From: Pimelobacter simplex
Lineage (GTDB): Bacteria > Actinomycetota > Actinomycetes > Propionibacteriales > Nocardioidaceae
Length of the DNA: 64,000 nt
Reading direction: 5' to 3'
NCBI RefSeq assembly: GCF_900114845.1
Contig: NZ_FOUK01000003.1
Span: forward strand, 434,001-498,000
In this document: positions 10,033 through 19,185 of the stretch, piece by piece
Layout: the number at the start of each line of letters is the position of its first letter
Numbering within the stretch: position 1 is the stretch's first letter
Notes under the pieces: model-generated
What the model saw: only the letters and a program-made list of their open reading frames with translations
Told to the model about the DNA's origin: nothing
Database searches by the model: none
Translations under genes and position numbers: made by a program

Positions 10033-10038
10033 AGTGTA
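10033..10038 (-). promoter_or_regulatory. Candidate -10 box upstream of yajC
   Basis: On the minus strand TACACT, a good TAnnnT -10, lies about 70 nt upstream of the yajC start in the 152-nt gap after ruvB. No clear -35 was found. It would separate the sec operon from ruvCAB. Confidence 0.35.
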
Positions 10039-10117
10039 GCCACGGACCCCCCAGCGCGGTGGATCGGCGGCAGGTTCGGTCACATTCGTGCCGCTGGCCG
10101 CCCGCTGTCGGGCCCGC

Positions 10118-11197
10118 TCACTCGTCGAACAGCGTGGCGGCGGCGTCGTCGAACGGCAGGGGCGGCGGAGTCAGCCCGAGGTGGGTCCACGCGGCGGGCG
10201 TGGCGATCCGGCCGCGCGGCGTCCGGGCGAGGAAGCCGTTGCGGACCAGGAACGGCTCGGCGACCTCCTCGACCGTCTCGCGCTCCTCGCCCACGGCGAC
10301 GGCGAGCGTGGAGACGCCGACCGGTCCCCCACCGAAGCGGCGGCACAGCGCGTCGAGCACCGCGCGGTCGAGCCGGTCGAGGCCGAGCGCGTCGACCTCG
10401 TAGAGGTCGAGTGCCGCCTGGGCGACCCCGCGGGTGACGACGCCGTCGGCGCGCACCTGGGCGTAGTCGCGGACCCGGCGCAGCAGCCGGTTGGCGATCC
10501 GGGGGGTGCCGCGCGAGCGTCCGGCGATCTCGGACGATCCCTCGTCGGTGAGCTCGACGCCGAGCAGCCCGGCGGAGCGGTGCACGATCAGGTCGAGCTC
10601 GTGCGGCTCGTAGAACTCCAGGTGCGCGGTGAAGCCGAACCGGTCGCGCAGCGGCCCCGGCAGCAGGCCGGCCCGGGTGGTGGCGCCGACCAGCGTGAAC
10701 GGCGGGATCTCGAGCGGGATCGCGGTCGCGCCCGGCCCCTTGCCGATGACGACGTCGACCCGGAAGTCCTCCATGGCGAGGTAGAGCATCTCCTCGGCCG
10801 GTCGCGACATCCGGTGGATCTCGTCGACGAAGAGCACCTCGCCCTCGTTGAGCCCCGACAGGATCGCGGCGAGGTCACCCGCGTGGGTGATCGCCGGGCC
10901 GCTGGTGACCCGCAGCGGCGCGCTCATCTCGTGGGAGATGATCATCGCGAGCGTGGTCTTGCCCAGGCCCGGCGGACCCGACAGCAGCACGTGGTCCGGG
11001 GCCCGGCCGCGCTGGCGCGCCGCCTCGAGCACGAGCCCGAGCTGGTCGCGCACCCGGCTCTGGCCCACGACCTCGTCGAGGCTCCGCGGACGCAGCGCCG
11101 CCTCGACGGCGCGCTCGTCGCCCTCGGCCTCGGCGGCGGTGAGCGAGCGGAGGTGGACCTCCTCGGCCTCGGCGAGCTCGTCCTCGTGGAAGGGCAT
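10118..11197 (-). CDS. ruvB: Holliday junction branch migration helicase RuvB
   Basis: 359-aa AAA+ motor that with RuvA drives Holliday-junction branch migration. Walker A GPPGLGKT at residues 74-81, Walker B/DEAD-like VDEIHRM, sensor segment [17 protein letters not shown], and a C-terminal winged-helix domain with [15 protein letters not shown]. Starts 11 nt after ruvA. Expected to be SOS-induced through the LexA box upstream of ruvC. Confidence 0.97.
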   Translation of the reverse strand: MPFHEDELAEAEEVHLRSLTAAEAEGDERAVEAALRPRSLDEVVGQSRVRDQLGLVLEAARQRGRAPDHVLLSGPPGLGKTTLAMIISHEMSAPLRVTSGPAITHAGDLAAILSGLNEGEVLFVDEIHRMSRPAEEMLYLAMEDFRVDVVIGKGPGATAIPLEIPPFTLVGATTRAGLLPGPLRDRFGFTAHLEFYEPHELDLIVHRSAGLLGVELTDEGSSEIAGRSRGTPRIANRLLRRVRDYAQVRADGVVTRGVAQAALDLYEVDALGLDRLDRAVLDALCRRFGGGPVGVSTLAVAVGEERETVEEVAEPFLVRNGFLARTPRGRIATPAAWTHLGLTPPPLPFDDAAATLFDE

Positions 11198-11208
11198 GGC
11201 TCAGCCTC

Positions 11209-11805
11209 TCAGGCCTTGGAGAGGCTGCGCAGCGCGGCGCGCAGCAGCGCACCGACGTCGGGGGCGTCGCCCGCGTCGGGCGCGACGGCGTCGACCGCCT
11301 TCTCGGCGTCCTTGGCGTTGTAGCCCAGCCCCACCAGGCCCTGGTGGACCTGGTCGCGCCACGCGTCGGCGCTCGGCCGCGCACTGGCGACGGACCCGCC
11401 GGTGGGCGCGCCGATCCGGTCCTTGAGCTCGAGGATGATCCGCTGCGCGCCCTTCTGCCCGATGCCCGGGACCTTGGTGAGCGTCTTGACGTCGTCGCCC
11501 GCGATCGCCGTGCGGACGCCGTCGGGCGAGAGCACGGCGAGGATCGCCTGGGCCACCTTGGGCCCGACGCCGGACGCCGTCTGGACGAGCTCGAAGAGCA
11601 CCTTCTCATCCTCGTCGGCGAAGCCGTAGAGGGTCAGCGAGTCCTCGCGCACGATCATGCTCGTGGGCAGCGTGGCCTGGGCGCCGGTGCGCAGCTGGGC
11701 GAGCGTGCCCGGCGTGCACATGAGCTCGAGGCCGACTCCCCCAACCTCGACCACCGCGCTGGTCAGGCTGAGAGCGGCCACCTGGCCGCGGACGAAGGCG
11801 ATCAT
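11209..11805 (-). CDS. ruvA: Holliday junction DNA helicase RuvA
   Basis: 198 aa; binds four-way junctions and recruits RuvB. N-terminal OB-fold [13 protein letters not shown], then helix-hairpin-helix segments ([19 protein letters not shown]) and the C-terminal RuvB-contact domain ([21 protein letters not shown]). ATG 11805 is preceded by GGAGGAG; longer reading-frame extensions overlap ruvC and are rejected. Overlaps the end of ruvC by 4 nt (ATGA), indicating translational coupling. Confidence 0.97.
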   Translation of the reverse strand: MIAFVRGQVAALSLTSAVVEVGGVGLELMCTPGTLAQLRTGAQATLPTSMIVREDSLTLYGFADEDEKVLFELVQTASGVGPKVAQAILAVLSPDGVRTAIAGDDVKTLTKVPGIGQKGAQRIILELKDRIGAPTGGSVASARPSADAWRDQVHQGLVGLGYNAKDAEKAVDAVAPDAGDAPDVGALLRAALRSLSKA

Positions 11806-12347
11806 CGGGCTCCTCCAGGGATGCGGGAACGGGCCGGGCGGGCGGCCGCGACGGCGGCATCGATGCGCGCCTGCGTCCCCCCGCGCCAGATGTGGGTGAT
11901 GGCGAGCGCGAGCGCGTCGGCGGCGTCGGCCGGCTTGGGCATCGCGTCGAGGCGCAGGATCCGGGTGACCATCATGCCGACCTGGTTCTTGTCGGCGCGG
12001 CCGTTGCCCGACACCGCGGCCTTGACCTCGCTCGGCGTGTGCAGCGCGACCGGCAGACCGCGCCGGGCCGCGCACACCATTGCGATGCCCGCCGCCTGGG
12101 CAGTGCCCATGATCGTGCTGACGTCGGAGCGCGCGAAGATCCGCTCGATGGCCACCGCGTCGGGCCGGTACTCGTCGAGCCGCGCGTCGATGCCCTTCTC
12201 GATGGAGACCAGCCGCTCGGGGACGGCGAGCTCGGACGAGGTCCGCACGACGCTCACGTCGACCAGCGTCAGCGGCCGCCCGATCGAGCCCTCGACCACG
12301 CCGAGGCCGCAGCGGGTGAGCCCCGGGTCGATCCCGAGCACGCGCAC
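11802..12347 (-). CDS. ruvC: Crossover junction endodeoxyribonuclease RuvC
   Basis: 181-aa resolvase cutting Holliday junctions. Starts [14 protein letters not shown] with the first catalytic Asp at residue 7; the acidic Glu in AIERIF and the C-terminal acidic pair in [11 protein letters not shown] are present. First gene of ruvC-ruvA-ruvB; a LexA-type palindrome lies 14 nt upstream of the start. Confidence 0.97.
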   Translation of the reverse strand: MRVLGIDPGLTRCGLGVVEGSIGRPLTLVDVSVVRTSSELAVPERLVSIEKGIDARLDEYRPDAVAIERIFARSDVSTIMGTAQAAGIAMVCAARRGLPVALHTPSEVKAAVSGNGRADKNQVGMMVTRILRLDAMPKPADAADALALAITHIWRGGTQARIDAAVAAARPARSRIPGGAR

Positions 12348-12360
12348 GTCGTCACCTTTC

Positions 12361-12380
12361 GTCCGAACAGATGTTCGGAC
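12361..12380. promoter_or_regulatory. LexA (SOS) box upstream of ruvC
   Basis: 9-bp inverted repeat with 2-nt centre; the core CGAACAGATGTTCG (12364-12377) matches the actinobacterial/Gram-positive LexA pattern CGAAC-N4-GTTCG exactly. Its place 14-33 nt upstream of the ruvC start fits repression of ruvCAB. Confidence 0.85.
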
Positions 12381-12410
12381 ACCGACAGTAGACGACGTCC
12401 ACAGAAAATA

Positions 12411-12442
12411 GACGAGACACGCGGAGGACCGCGCGTCTCGTC
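12411..12442 (-). terminator. Intrinsic terminator after yebC
   Basis: 14-bp arms (12411-12424 and 12429-12442, one mismatch), 4-nt loop, overlapping the yebC stop codon. On the minus strand the hairpin is followed by TATTTTCT, a good U-rich tail. It separates yebC from the SOS-controlled ruv operon. Confidence 0.8.
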
Positions 12443-13208
12443 AGTCCTCGATCTGCTCCAGCACCTCGTCCGGGATGTCCGCATTCGAGAAGACGTTCTG
12501 CACGTCGTCGAGGTCGTCCACCGCGTCGACCAGCTTGAACACCTTGCCCGCGGCGGCCGGGTCGGCGACCGGGATGTCCATCGAGGCGACGAACTGGACC
12601 TCGGCGGAGTCGTAGTCGATGCCGGCGGTCTGCAGGGCCGTGCGGACGGCGACGACGTCGCTGGCCTCGGCCTGGATCTCGAAGCTGTCGCCGTGGTCGT
12701 TGACCTCCTCGGCGCCCGCGTCGAGGGTGGCCTCGAGGACGTCGTCCTCGGAGATGTCCTTGCCGTCCTGGTCCTTGGCGACCACGACGACGCCCTTGCG
12801 GGTGAAGAGGCGCGAGACCGAGCCGGGGTCGGCCATGGTGCCGCCGTTGCGGGTGACGGCGGTGCGGACCTCCATCGCGGCGCGGTTGCGGTTGTCGGTG
12901 AGGCACTCGACGAGGAGCGCGACGCCCTGGGGGCCGTAGACCTCGTACATGATCGTCTCGTAGTCGACGCCGCCGCCCTCGAGGCCACCGCCGCGCTTGA
13001 CCGCGGAGTCGATGTTCTTGTTGGGGACCGACTGCTTCTTGGCCTTCTGGATGGCGTCGTAGAGGGTCGGGTTGCCGGACGGGTCGGGTCCGCCCATCTT
13101 GGCCGCGATCTCGATGTTCTTGATCAGCTTCGCGAAGAGCTTGCCTCGCTTGGCGTCGATCGCGGCCTTCTTGTGCTTGGTGGTCGCCCACTTGGAGTGG
13201 CCAGACAT
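12441..13208 (-). CDS. YebC/PmpR family regulatory protein
   Basis: 255 aa. Begins [23 protein letters not shown], the invariant family N-terminus, and continues with [15 protein letters not shown] and [21 protein letters not shown]. The family has been described both as DNA-binding regulators and, more recently, as ribosome-associated factors easing proline-rich stalling. ATG 13208 follows GAGGGAC; the longer frame extending to 13442 overlaps pdxT and is rejected. The yebC-ruvC adjacency is conserved widely. Confidence 0.95.
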   Translation of the reverse strand: MSGHSKWATTKHKKAAIDAKRGKLFAKLIKNIEIAAKMGGPDPSGNPTLYDAIQKAKKQSVPNKNIDSAVKRGGGLEGGGVDYETIMYEVYGPQGVALLVECLTDNRNRAAMEVRTAVTRNGGTMADPGSVSRLFTRKGVVVVAKDQDGKDISEDDVLEATLDAGAEEVNDHGDSFEIQAEASDVVAVRTALQTAGIDYDSAEVQFVASMDIPVADPAAAGKVFKLVDAVDDLDDVQNVFSNADIPDEVLEQIED

Positions 13209-13261
13209 CAGTCCCTCTTCTACGTCGACAGTCCACGGCTGCTCGAAACAGCCGATGCAGT

Positions 13262-13858
13262 CTATCCCTGCGCCCGAACCCCGGCGCTCGCCACCATCTC
13301 CACGAACAGCCGGTGCACCCGGCCGTCGCCGTCGACCTCGGGGTGGAAGGAGGTCGCCATCAGGTGCCCCTGGCGTACGGCGACCGGGTGGTCCTGCGCC
13401 CGGGCGAGCACCTCGACCGACGGCCCGGTCGCCTCGACCCACGGCGCGCGGATGAAGACGGCGTGCACCGGCGCGTCGAGCCCGGTGAAGGGCAGGTCGG
13501 CCTCGAACGAGTCGACCTGGCGGCCGAAGGCGTTGCGGCGCACGGTGACGTCGAGGCCGCCGATGGTCTCCTGGTCGGCGGTGCCGCCCTCGATCCGGTC
13601 GGCGAGCAGGATCATCCCGGCGCAGGTGCCGAAGGTGGGCATGCCGCCGGCGATCCGCTCGCGCAGCGGGTCGAGGAGCTCGAAGGTGCGGGCCAGCTTG
13701 GACATCGTCGTCGACTCGCCGCCGGGCAGCACGAGGCCGTCGCAGCGGGCGAGCTCGGTGGGGCGTCGCACCGGGAAGGCGTCGGCGCCGAGGGCGGTCA
13801 GGGTCTGCAGGTGTTCACGGACGTCGCCCTGGAGGGCGAAGACACCGATGGCGGGCAC
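13262..13858 (-). CDS. pdxT: Pyridoxal 5'-phosphate synthase glutaminase subunit PdxT
   Basis: 198-aa class I glutaminase that passes ammonia to PdxS for PLP synthesis. [13 protein letters not shown] at the N-terminus, [12 protein letters not shown], nucleophile Cys in TFGTCAGMI, and the catalytic His/Glu in SFHPEVDGD are all present, so it should be active. Normally next to pdxS; here they are 3.7 kb apart because of the SipW/TasA-like island. Confidence 0.96.
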   Translation of the reverse strand: MPAIGVFALQGDVREHLQTLTALGADAFPVRRPTELARCDGLVLPGGESTTMSKLARTFELLDPLRERIAGGMPTFGTCAGMILLADRIEGGTADQETIGGLDVTVRRNAFGRQVDSFEADLPFTGLDAPVHAVFIRAPWVEATGPSVEVLARAQDHPVAVRQGHLMATSFHPEVDGDGRVHRLFVEMVASAGVRAQG

Positions 13859-13888
13859 GCGCGAAGGCTACGGCAGGCGGTCGCGGCG

Positions 13889-14845
13889 TCAGGCAGAGGG
13901 ACAGAGCTTGTTGCCGTTGCCGGCGCCCGGGCCGAAGTCGAAGCTGATGCGCGTGGACTCGACCTCGTTCACGCCGTTGACCGCGACCACCCACACCTGA
14001 CCGTTCCGGCTGGTGAAGCCGGCCGAGGTCCAGGTCCGCAGCGTCTTGGCGACGTCGACGGGAGTGCCGGGCACGCCGAGGCCGTTGGAGCGGACGACGA
14101 ACTTCGTGGTCGGGTCGGGGCTGTAGGTCCAGTCGAGCTTGATCTTCCAGTCGCCGTTCGTACCGACGACCGAGCAGGACAGCACGGGCGCGACCGGTGC
14201 CGGCGTCGTCGCGGAGACGGTCGCGGTGGCGGTCGCGGCGTCGGTCCAGGCCGCGGAGGTGAACGCCCACGGCACCTGGCCGGTCAGGCCGAGCCCGCCG
14301 CCGACCCCGAGGACGGCGACCGCGCCGGCCCCGACGAGGGCGTGCCGGCGCGGACCGGTCCGCGGCCCGTTCCGCGGACCGAACGCGAGCACGAGCAGGC
14401 CGATCACCAGGAGTCCCCCGGCGGCGAGACCGGCGGGGCTCGAGGCCGCCGCGAGGACGTAGCCCGCATAGGGGACGTCGAGCACGACCCGGTCGGCGCT
14501 GGTGACCTCGTAGGTCTGCGCGTCGACGACGTCGTTCGTGTCGCCCTTGAGGGTCAGCACGGCGCCGTCGCCGCGGGCGTCGACGCCGACGATGCGGTGG
14601 GTCACCCGGCTCCCCCGGGCGTCGCGGACGCTGACCACGTCGCCCACGGCCAGCTCGGACGCCGGCACCTCGTGCGCGATGCCGAGCGAGCCGACGCCGT
14701 ATGCCGGGGTCATCGAGCCGGACGCGAAGACCAGCGGGGTGACGTTGAACAGCCACCCGCCGAGGACGGCGAGGAAGCACAGGGTGCCGAGGATCCCGCC
14801 GGTCCAGAGGGCGGCCTCGCGGCCGAGCCGCAGCGTCCTGCTCAT
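13889..14845 (-). CDS. SipW-type signal peptidase I with C-terminal secreted-like domain
   Basis: 318 aa. Residues 12-33 form a membrane helix; ASGSMTPAYG (Ser44) and THRIVG (His) with a following LKGDTND Asp give the Ser/His/Asp pattern of archaeal/ER/SipW-type signal peptidases. After two further hydrophobic stretches (about 150-200) comes AWTDAATATATV, resembling the substrate signature of SipW-type signal peptides, then a beta-rich, Fn3-like extracellular domain to the end (GNKLCPSA). This looks like a peptidase fused to a substrate-like domain. ATG 14845 overlaps the previous gene's stop by 4 nt (ATGA). Known family: SipW; the fusion reading is inference. Confidence 0.82.
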   Translation of the reverse strand: MSRTLRLGREAALWTGGILGTLCFLAVLGGWLFNVTPLVFASGSMTPAYGVGSLGIAHEVPASELAVGDVVSVRDARGSRVTHRIVGVDARGDGAVLTLKGDTNDVVDAQTYEVTSADRVVLDVPYAGYVLAAASSPAGLAAGGLLVIGLLVLAFGPRNGPRTGPRRHALVGAGAVAVLGVGGGLGLTGQVPWAFTSAAWTDAATATATVSATTPAPVAPVLSCSVVGTNGDWKIKLDWTYSPDPTTKFVVRSNGLGVPGTPVDVAKTLRTWTSAGFTSRNGQVWVVAVNGVNEVESTRISFDFGPGAGNGNKLCPSA

Positions 14846-15447
14846 GAGACCACCTGCGTCGCGGAGAAGGTGAAGGTGAGGGCGGCCGTGCTGCCGCCGG
14901 TCACGCCGGAGCCCGCCGGCAGGGTGACCTGGACGCACAGGTCGTCGTACGGCGCCGCCGACCACGAGCTGATCGTGCCGACGGTCGCCGAGTAGGTCCG
15001 CAGGTTCGCGCCGGCGCCGCCGACGAGCGTGCCGCCGGTGCAGGACGTCCCGCTCACCGAGCCGCCCTTGCGCACGGTCACCTGCAGCGCGTTGCCGAAG
15101 GTCGTGTTCGGCGCGGACGCCGCGAGGTCGTAGCTGAACCGCACCGCCCCGGTGCTGTTGTTGCGCACCCGGATCACCTTCGCCTGCGAGCCGCCGGCCG
15201 TGGAGAGGTTGCCGCCCAGGTCGGTCCACGCGTAGGTCTCCGGCTTGACCCGCTGGGCGCCCGCGAGGTCGATGTGGATGGCGCCCGCGGTCGCCTGGAC
15301 CCCGGTGACCGTGGCCCCCGTGCTCCAGTACGCCGAGGTCCCCACCGCGCCGACGCCCAGCAGCAGGCCGGTGGCCAGCAGGGCCCGGGTCCGGCCCCGG
15401 CCGAACCAGCGGCGGGACGCGCGATGAGACGCGCGATGACTAGCCAC
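14842..15447 (-). CDS. Protein with SipW-type signal peptide (TasA/CalY-like)
   Basis: 201 aa. A basic start, a hydrophobic run (ALLATGLLLGVGAVGTSA) and then AYWSTGATVTG, the alternate signal-peptide cleavage signature recognised in TasA/camelysin-type proteins. The mature part is beta-rich, Thr/Ser/Gly-rich, with a Cys pair (TSCTGG and DDLCVQV). GTG 15447 is chosen because GAGGGGG lies 8 nt upstream; it overlaps the LPATG gene by 8 nt. Likely an extracellular fibre or surface subunit processed by a neighbouring peptidase. Confidence 0.78.
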   Translation of the reverse strand: MASHRASHRASRRWFGRGRTRALLATGLLLGVGAVGTSAYWSTGATVTGVQATAGAIHIDLAGAQRVKPETYAWTDLGGNLSTAGGSQAKVIRVRNNSTGAVRFSYDLAASAPNTTFGNALQVTVRKGGSVSGTSCTGGTLVGGAGANLRTYSATVGTISSWSAAPYDDLCVQVTLPAGSGVTGGSTAALTFTFSATQVVS

Positions 15448-16108
15448 GGTCGGCCCCCTCGTCGTCACGGTCACGGCGGCGGACGAGCGCCAGGCCGGCG
15501 CCCACCAGCCCGGCGGCGAGCCAGAGCAGTCCCGGCGCGACGGCCGAGCCGGTGGCCGGCAGGCCCTCGCTCTCGCCGCCGACCTCCCCGCCGTTGCCGT
15601 TGCCGTTGCCGCCGCCCTCGTCGACACCCCCGACCTCGCCGTCCTCGGACAGCTGCAGGTGCACGGAGAACGGCACGCTCTGGTCCTGGCGGGTCGAGTC
15701 CCAGTCGAAGGTGGCCCGGACGGTCACTGTCGTCTGCGCTCCCTCGGCGACCTTCAGGCGGGTCGCGGTCCGGGTGGTCCCGGCGGCGACGGGCTGCCAG
15801 GGTCCGGCACCGACCCGCGCCTCGATGGTGAGGTCGCCGGAGCCGAGGAGGCCGTCGGGATCGGCCGAGTCGACGTCCACGGTGAGCAGGCCCGCCGAGG
15901 GCCCGTCGTTGCGGACCCGGAAGGTCCGGCTCTCCGCATCGCCCGGCACGATCCGGAAGCCCGGCGCGAACAACGGCGCGCTGAGCTGCTCCGCCCAGGT
16001 GACGCCGTCGGTGCTCAGCCCGATCTCGTCGTCCGCGTGGGCGGGCGCGGCCGCGGTCGCCACGACCGCGACGGCGGTGGTGGCGAGGGCGGCGAGCCGG
16101 CGGAACAT
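15440..16108 (-). CDS. LPXTG-anchored surface protein
   Basis: 222 aa. Sec signal peptide (LAALATTAVAVVATAAAPAHA, cleavage near residue 25), a beta-rich domain (about 30-150), a Gly/Asn/Glu-rich spacer, then LPATG at residues 183-187, a hydrophobic helix and a RRRDRDD tail: a complete sortase sorting signal. It would be covalently wall-linked and could anchor the fibre formed by its neighbours. Overlaps the following gene by 8 nt. Confidence 0.82.
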   Translation of the reverse strand: MFRRLAALATTAVAVVATAAAPAHADDEIGLSTDGVTWAEQLSAPLFAPGFRIVPGDAESRTFRVRNDGPSAGLLTVDVDSADPDGLLGSGDLTIEARVGAGPWQPVAAGTTRTATRLKVAEGAQTTVTVRATFDWDSTRQDQSVPFSVHLQLSEDGEVGGVDEGGGNGNGNGGEVGGESEGLPATGSAVAPGLLWLAAGLVGAGLALVRRRDRDDEGADRG

Positions 16109-16140
16109 CCGGGGGTTCTCCTTCGGTCGGTGCGGGAGGG

Positions 16141-16842
16141 TCAGGTGGTGCGGGTGCGGCGCCGGGCGAGTCCGGTGAGCAGGAGCCAGCCGGTCACCCC
16201 GGCGACGCCGACCAGGAGGGCCGGGACGCCGCCGGCAGGGCCGGGCGCCGGTGCGGGCTCAGGCGCGGTCCGGGCGGCGGGAGCGGCAGTGGCAGGAACA
16301 GCAGGAAGGTCCGGTGCGACGCGTCCGCGCCGCCGGTCCCGGACCGACCCCACGAACATGAACGCCGCGTAGCCGACCAGGAGCCCGGCGACCACCCACA
16401 CCGCCAGCTGGCGCTGCGATCCGCTGAGCGCCGTGTTGACGTGCCCCAGGTAGGGAACCGAGTACCACAGCTCTCCTCTCACCTGGACCGCCGTCACCGG
16501 CTGCGGGTCCGGGTCGCCGTTGGCATCGCCCTGCGTGATGAGCACCCGCGTCCCGTCGAACCGGTTGGCCTCCCCCACGACCCGGTGGGTCGCGACGGCC
16601 GGCTTGCCCGACTCGATCTGGTAGGTCACCACGTCGCCGATGCCGATCTGGTCGAAGTCGACCGGCTTGACCACCACCAAGGTCCCCGGTGGGTACGACG
16701 GCTCCATCGACCCGGTGAGCACGGTGTAGGGGGTCGCGCCGGCGATGCGGGGCACTGCCACCGCCACCGCCAGCACGCCCACCACGCCGAGGATCACCAG
16801 CCAGGCGAGCACCTGGCCGAGCCAACCGGCCGTCGCACGCAC
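16141..16842 (-). CDS. SipW-type signal peptidase I
   Basis: 233 aa. N-terminal membrane helix (residues 8-30), catalytic VLTGSMEPSYPPGT (Ser45), THRVVG (His) and ITQGDANGD (Asp), then a second membrane helix (about 145-165), an Ala/Pro-rich linker and a third hydrophobic segment before a RRRTRTT tail. Expected to process the signal peptides of the flanking TasA-like proteins at the outer face of the membrane. Lies 8 nt after the TasA-like gene. Confidence 0.88.
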   Translation of the reverse strand: MRATAGWLGQVLAWLVILGVVGVLAVAVAVPRIAGATPYTVLTGSMEPSYPPGTLVVVKPVDFDQIGIGDVVTYQIESGKPAVATHRVVGEANRFDGTRVLITQGDANGDPDPQPVTAVQVRGELWYSVPYLGHVNTALSGSQRQLAVWVVAGLLVGYAAFMFVGSVRDRRRGRVAPDLPAVPATAAPAARTAPEPAPAPGPAGGVPALLVGVAGVTGWLLLTGLARRRTRTT

Positions 16843-16850
16843 CGCAGGAC

Positions 16851-17387
16851 TCAGTTGTGGACCTGCTGCAGCGCGAAGCCGAAGTCGCTGAGCGAGACGT
16901 TCTGCCCCTGGGTGCCGTTGCCGGACGTGCCGAGGAAGGTGATCGTGATCGACGCGTTGACGACGTTGCCGTCGTTCGCCTCGGTGATCACGCCGTCGGC
17001 GACGTCGACGCCGCCGATCTGGAACGAGTCGTCGATCGTCAGGTTGGTGCCGGACAGGCTGCCGCCGCGGGTCGGGTCGGTGACGTCGAGCGTGGCGCGC
17101 AGGTGCTCGCCGGTCGCCTGGATCTCGAACGAGCAGGTCTTGGTGAGGACGTCGCCGGGGACGATGAGGTCACCGGGCGCGTAGGTCTTGCCGGACACGG
17201 TCTCGGCGCTGTCGAACTTCCACGTCGCGTTCGCGCAGCTGTCGTTGATGATCTTCAGCTCGCCCGCGGTCACGGCGATGCCTTCGACGTCAGCGTCGGC
17301 CGTCCAGTACGCGAGGGTGCCCGCGCCGCCCATGAGGAGCACGGCTGCGGCACCGGCCGCGAGCGCACCCTTCGTCGACTTCTTCAT
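16851..17387 (-). CDS. Protein with SipW-type signal peptide (TasA/CalY-like)
   Basis: 178 aa. KKSTKG then a hydrophobic run and GTLAYWTADADVEG, a textbook alternate signal peptide of TasA/CotN/camelysin-type proteins; the mature domain starts AGELKIINDSCANATW and contains a second Cys (LTKTCSFEI). ATG 17387 is preferred to a GTG three codons upstream because AAGG lies at correct distance only for the ATG. First gene of the five-gene island. Confidence 0.85.
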   Translation of the reverse strand: MKKSTKGALAAGAAAVLLMGGAGTLAYWTADADVEGIAVTAGELKIINDSCANATWKFDSAETVSGKTYAPGDLIVPGDVLTKTCSFEIQATGEHLRATLDVTDPTRGGSLSGTNLTIDDSFQIGGVDVADGVITEANDGNVVNASITITFLGTSGNGTQGQNVSLSDFGFALQQVHN

Positions 17388-17524
17388 GTGTGCCACCTTC
17401 GGATCGGGGGTCCCGAGTGACCAGGGAGGCCGGCGCGCCCGAAGCGCCGGAGGTACACACGACCAATGACCGAAAGGTGCTGCAGTTACGGAAGGGGGTG
17501 AAGATCCGGGTGAAGTTTTACCTT

Positions 17525-17557
17525 CCGCGGCCGGTCCGGCACCCGGACCGGCCGCGG
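17525..17557. terminator. Terminator after pdxS
   Basis: Perfect 15-bp inverted repeat (arms 17525-17539 and 17543-17557, loop CAC) 5 nt beyond the pdxS stop on the minus strand. It insulates the SipW/TasA-like island from pdxS transcription. Confidence 0.75.
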
Positions 17558-17561
17558 CGGG

Positions 17562-18455
17562 TCACCAGCCGCGCTCGGAGAGGCGGTGGGCGACCGGGAG
17601 CTCGTCGACGTTGATGCCGACCATCGCCTCGCCCAGACCGCGCGAGACCTTCGCGACCACGTCGGGGTCGTCGTGGAAGGTGGTGGCCTTGACGATGGCC
17701 TCGGCCCGCTGGGCCGGGTTGCCGGACTTGAAGATGCCCGAGCCCACGAACACGCCCTCGGCGCCGAGCTGCATCATCATCGCCGCATCGGCCGGGGTCG
17801 CGATGCCGCCGGCGGTGAACAGGACGACGGGCAGCTTGCCCGTGCGGGCGACCTCGACGACCAGGTCGTAGGGCGCCTGCAGCTCCTTGGCTGCCACGTA
17901 CAGCTCGTCGTCGCCGAGCACCGACAGACGACGGATCTCGCCGCGGATGGTGCGCATGTGGGTGACCGCGTTGGACACGTCACCGGTGCCGGCCTCGCCC
18001 TTGGAGCGGATCATCGCCGCGCCCTCGGTGATCCGGCGCAGCGCCTCGCCCAGGTTGGTCGCACCGCACACGAACGGGACCGTGAAGGCCCACTTGTCGA
18101 TGTGGTTGGCGTAGTCGGCCGGGGTCAGCACCTCGGACTCGTCGATGTAGTCGACGCCCAGCGACTGCAGCACCTGCGCCTCGGCGAAGTGCCCGATCCG
18201 GGCCTTGGCCATCACCGGGATCGAGACGGCCTCGATGATGCCGTCGATCATGTCGGGATCGCTCATCCGCGACACCCCGCCCTGGGCGCGGATGTCGGCG
18301 GGGACCCGCTCCAGCGCCATCACGGCGACCGCGCCGGCGTCCTCGGCGATCTTGGCCTGCTCGGGGGTGACCACGTCCATGATCACACCGCCCTTGAGCA
18401 TCTCGGCCATGCCGCGCTTGACCCGGGTCGTGCCGTGCTCCTGCTGCTCGCTCAT
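17562..18455 (-). CDS. pdxS: Pyridoxal 5'-phosphate synthase subunit PdxS
   Basis: 297-aa (beta/alpha)8 synthase making PLP from ribose 5-phosphate, glyceraldehyde 3-phosphate and ammonia. [42 protein letters not shown] and [15 protein letters not shown] hold the catalytic Asp and Lys residues; [21 protein letters not shown] is the phosphate-binding end. Lies 31 nt downstream of pgsA. Confidence 0.97.
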   Translation of the reverse strand: MSEQQEHGTTRVKRGMAEMLKGGVIMDVVTPEQAKIAEDAGAVAVMALERVPADIRAQGGVSRMSDPDMIDGIIEAVSIPVMAKARIGHFAEAQVLQSLGVDYIDESEVLTPADYANHIDKWAFTVPFVCGATNLGEALRRITEGAAMIRSKGEAGTGDVSNAVTHMRTIRGEIRRLSVLGDDELYVAAKELQAPYDLVVEVARTGKLPVVLFTAGGIATPADAAMMMQLGAEGVFVGSGIFKSGNPAQRAEAIVKATTFHDDPDVVAKVSRGLGEAMVGINVDELPVAHRLSERGW

Positions 18456-18486
18456 GAGACCGAGTCTAGGGCCTCCCGAACGGTGT

Positions 18487-19149
18487 TCAGGAATCGGTCT
18501 CGCCCTCGGCGGACCCGGCTGCCGCGGCGTCGAGGGCGAGCGCCTGCCGGCGCACCTTCAGCACCCGGAAGACGACGGTGTAGGTGCTCGCCACGGCGAG
18601 CGCCCAGAGCGTGACGTACATGAGGATCGGGAGGTCGAGGAGGGCGCCCAGGCCGGTCATCACGAGGATCGAGACGAGCCGGTCGGCGCGCTCGGCGATG
18701 CCGCCCTTGGCGTCCATGCCGAGCGACTCGGCGCGGGCCCGGGCGTACGACGTCACCGAGCCCATCACCAGGCACCAGAGGGTCACGCAGAGGTAGAGGT
18801 AGCTGTCGCCCTGGTGTGCGCCGGTGCCGGCGAAGTAGAGGGCGAGGCCGCCGAAGATCGCACCGTCGCCGATCCGGTCGAGCGTGGAGTCCCAGAAGGC
18901 GCCGAACTTGGAGACCCGGCCCATCTCCCGGGCCATCCGCCCGTCGATCAGGTCGCTGAACACGAAGGCGGTGATGAAGAGGACGCCGATGAGGAGCTCG
19001 CCGCGCGGGAAGAAGATCAGCGCGCCGGCGCTGACGCCGAGCGTGCCCACCAGGGTCACCGCGTCCGGGCTGATGCCCATCCGGATGAACAGCCGCACGA
19101 ACGGGTGCAGGAGGGTGCCCGCCCAGAACTCCTTGAAGCGTTCCAACAC
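18487..19149 (-). CDS. pgsA: CDP-alcohol phosphotransferase (phosphatidylinositol-phosphate synthase type)
   Basis: 220-aa membrane enzyme with several helices. The signature D-x2-D-G-x2-A-R-x8-G-x3-D-x3-D is complete in DLIDGRMAR...GAFWDSTLD (about residues 66-91). By position between the Ap4A phosphorylase-like HIT gene and pdxS it corresponds to mycobacterial PgsA1, which makes phosphatidylinositol phosphate from CDP-diacylglycerol. The acyltransferase and pimA genes that follow it in mycobacteria are absent here. Confidence 0.88.
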   Translation of the reverse strand: MLERFKEFWAGTLLHPFVRLFIRMGISPDAVTLVGTLGVSAGALIFFPRGELLIGVLFITAFVFSDLIDGRMAREMGRVSKFGAFWDSTLDRIGDGAIFGGLALYFAGTGAHQGDSYLYLCVTLWCLVMGSVTSYARARAESLGMDAKGGIAERADRLVSILVMTGLGALLDLPILMYVTLWALAVASTYTVVFRVLKVRRQALALDAAAAGSAEGETDS

Positions 19150-19185
19150 GGGTCAGGAACCTACTCGATCGTCGCGACAGCGGCG

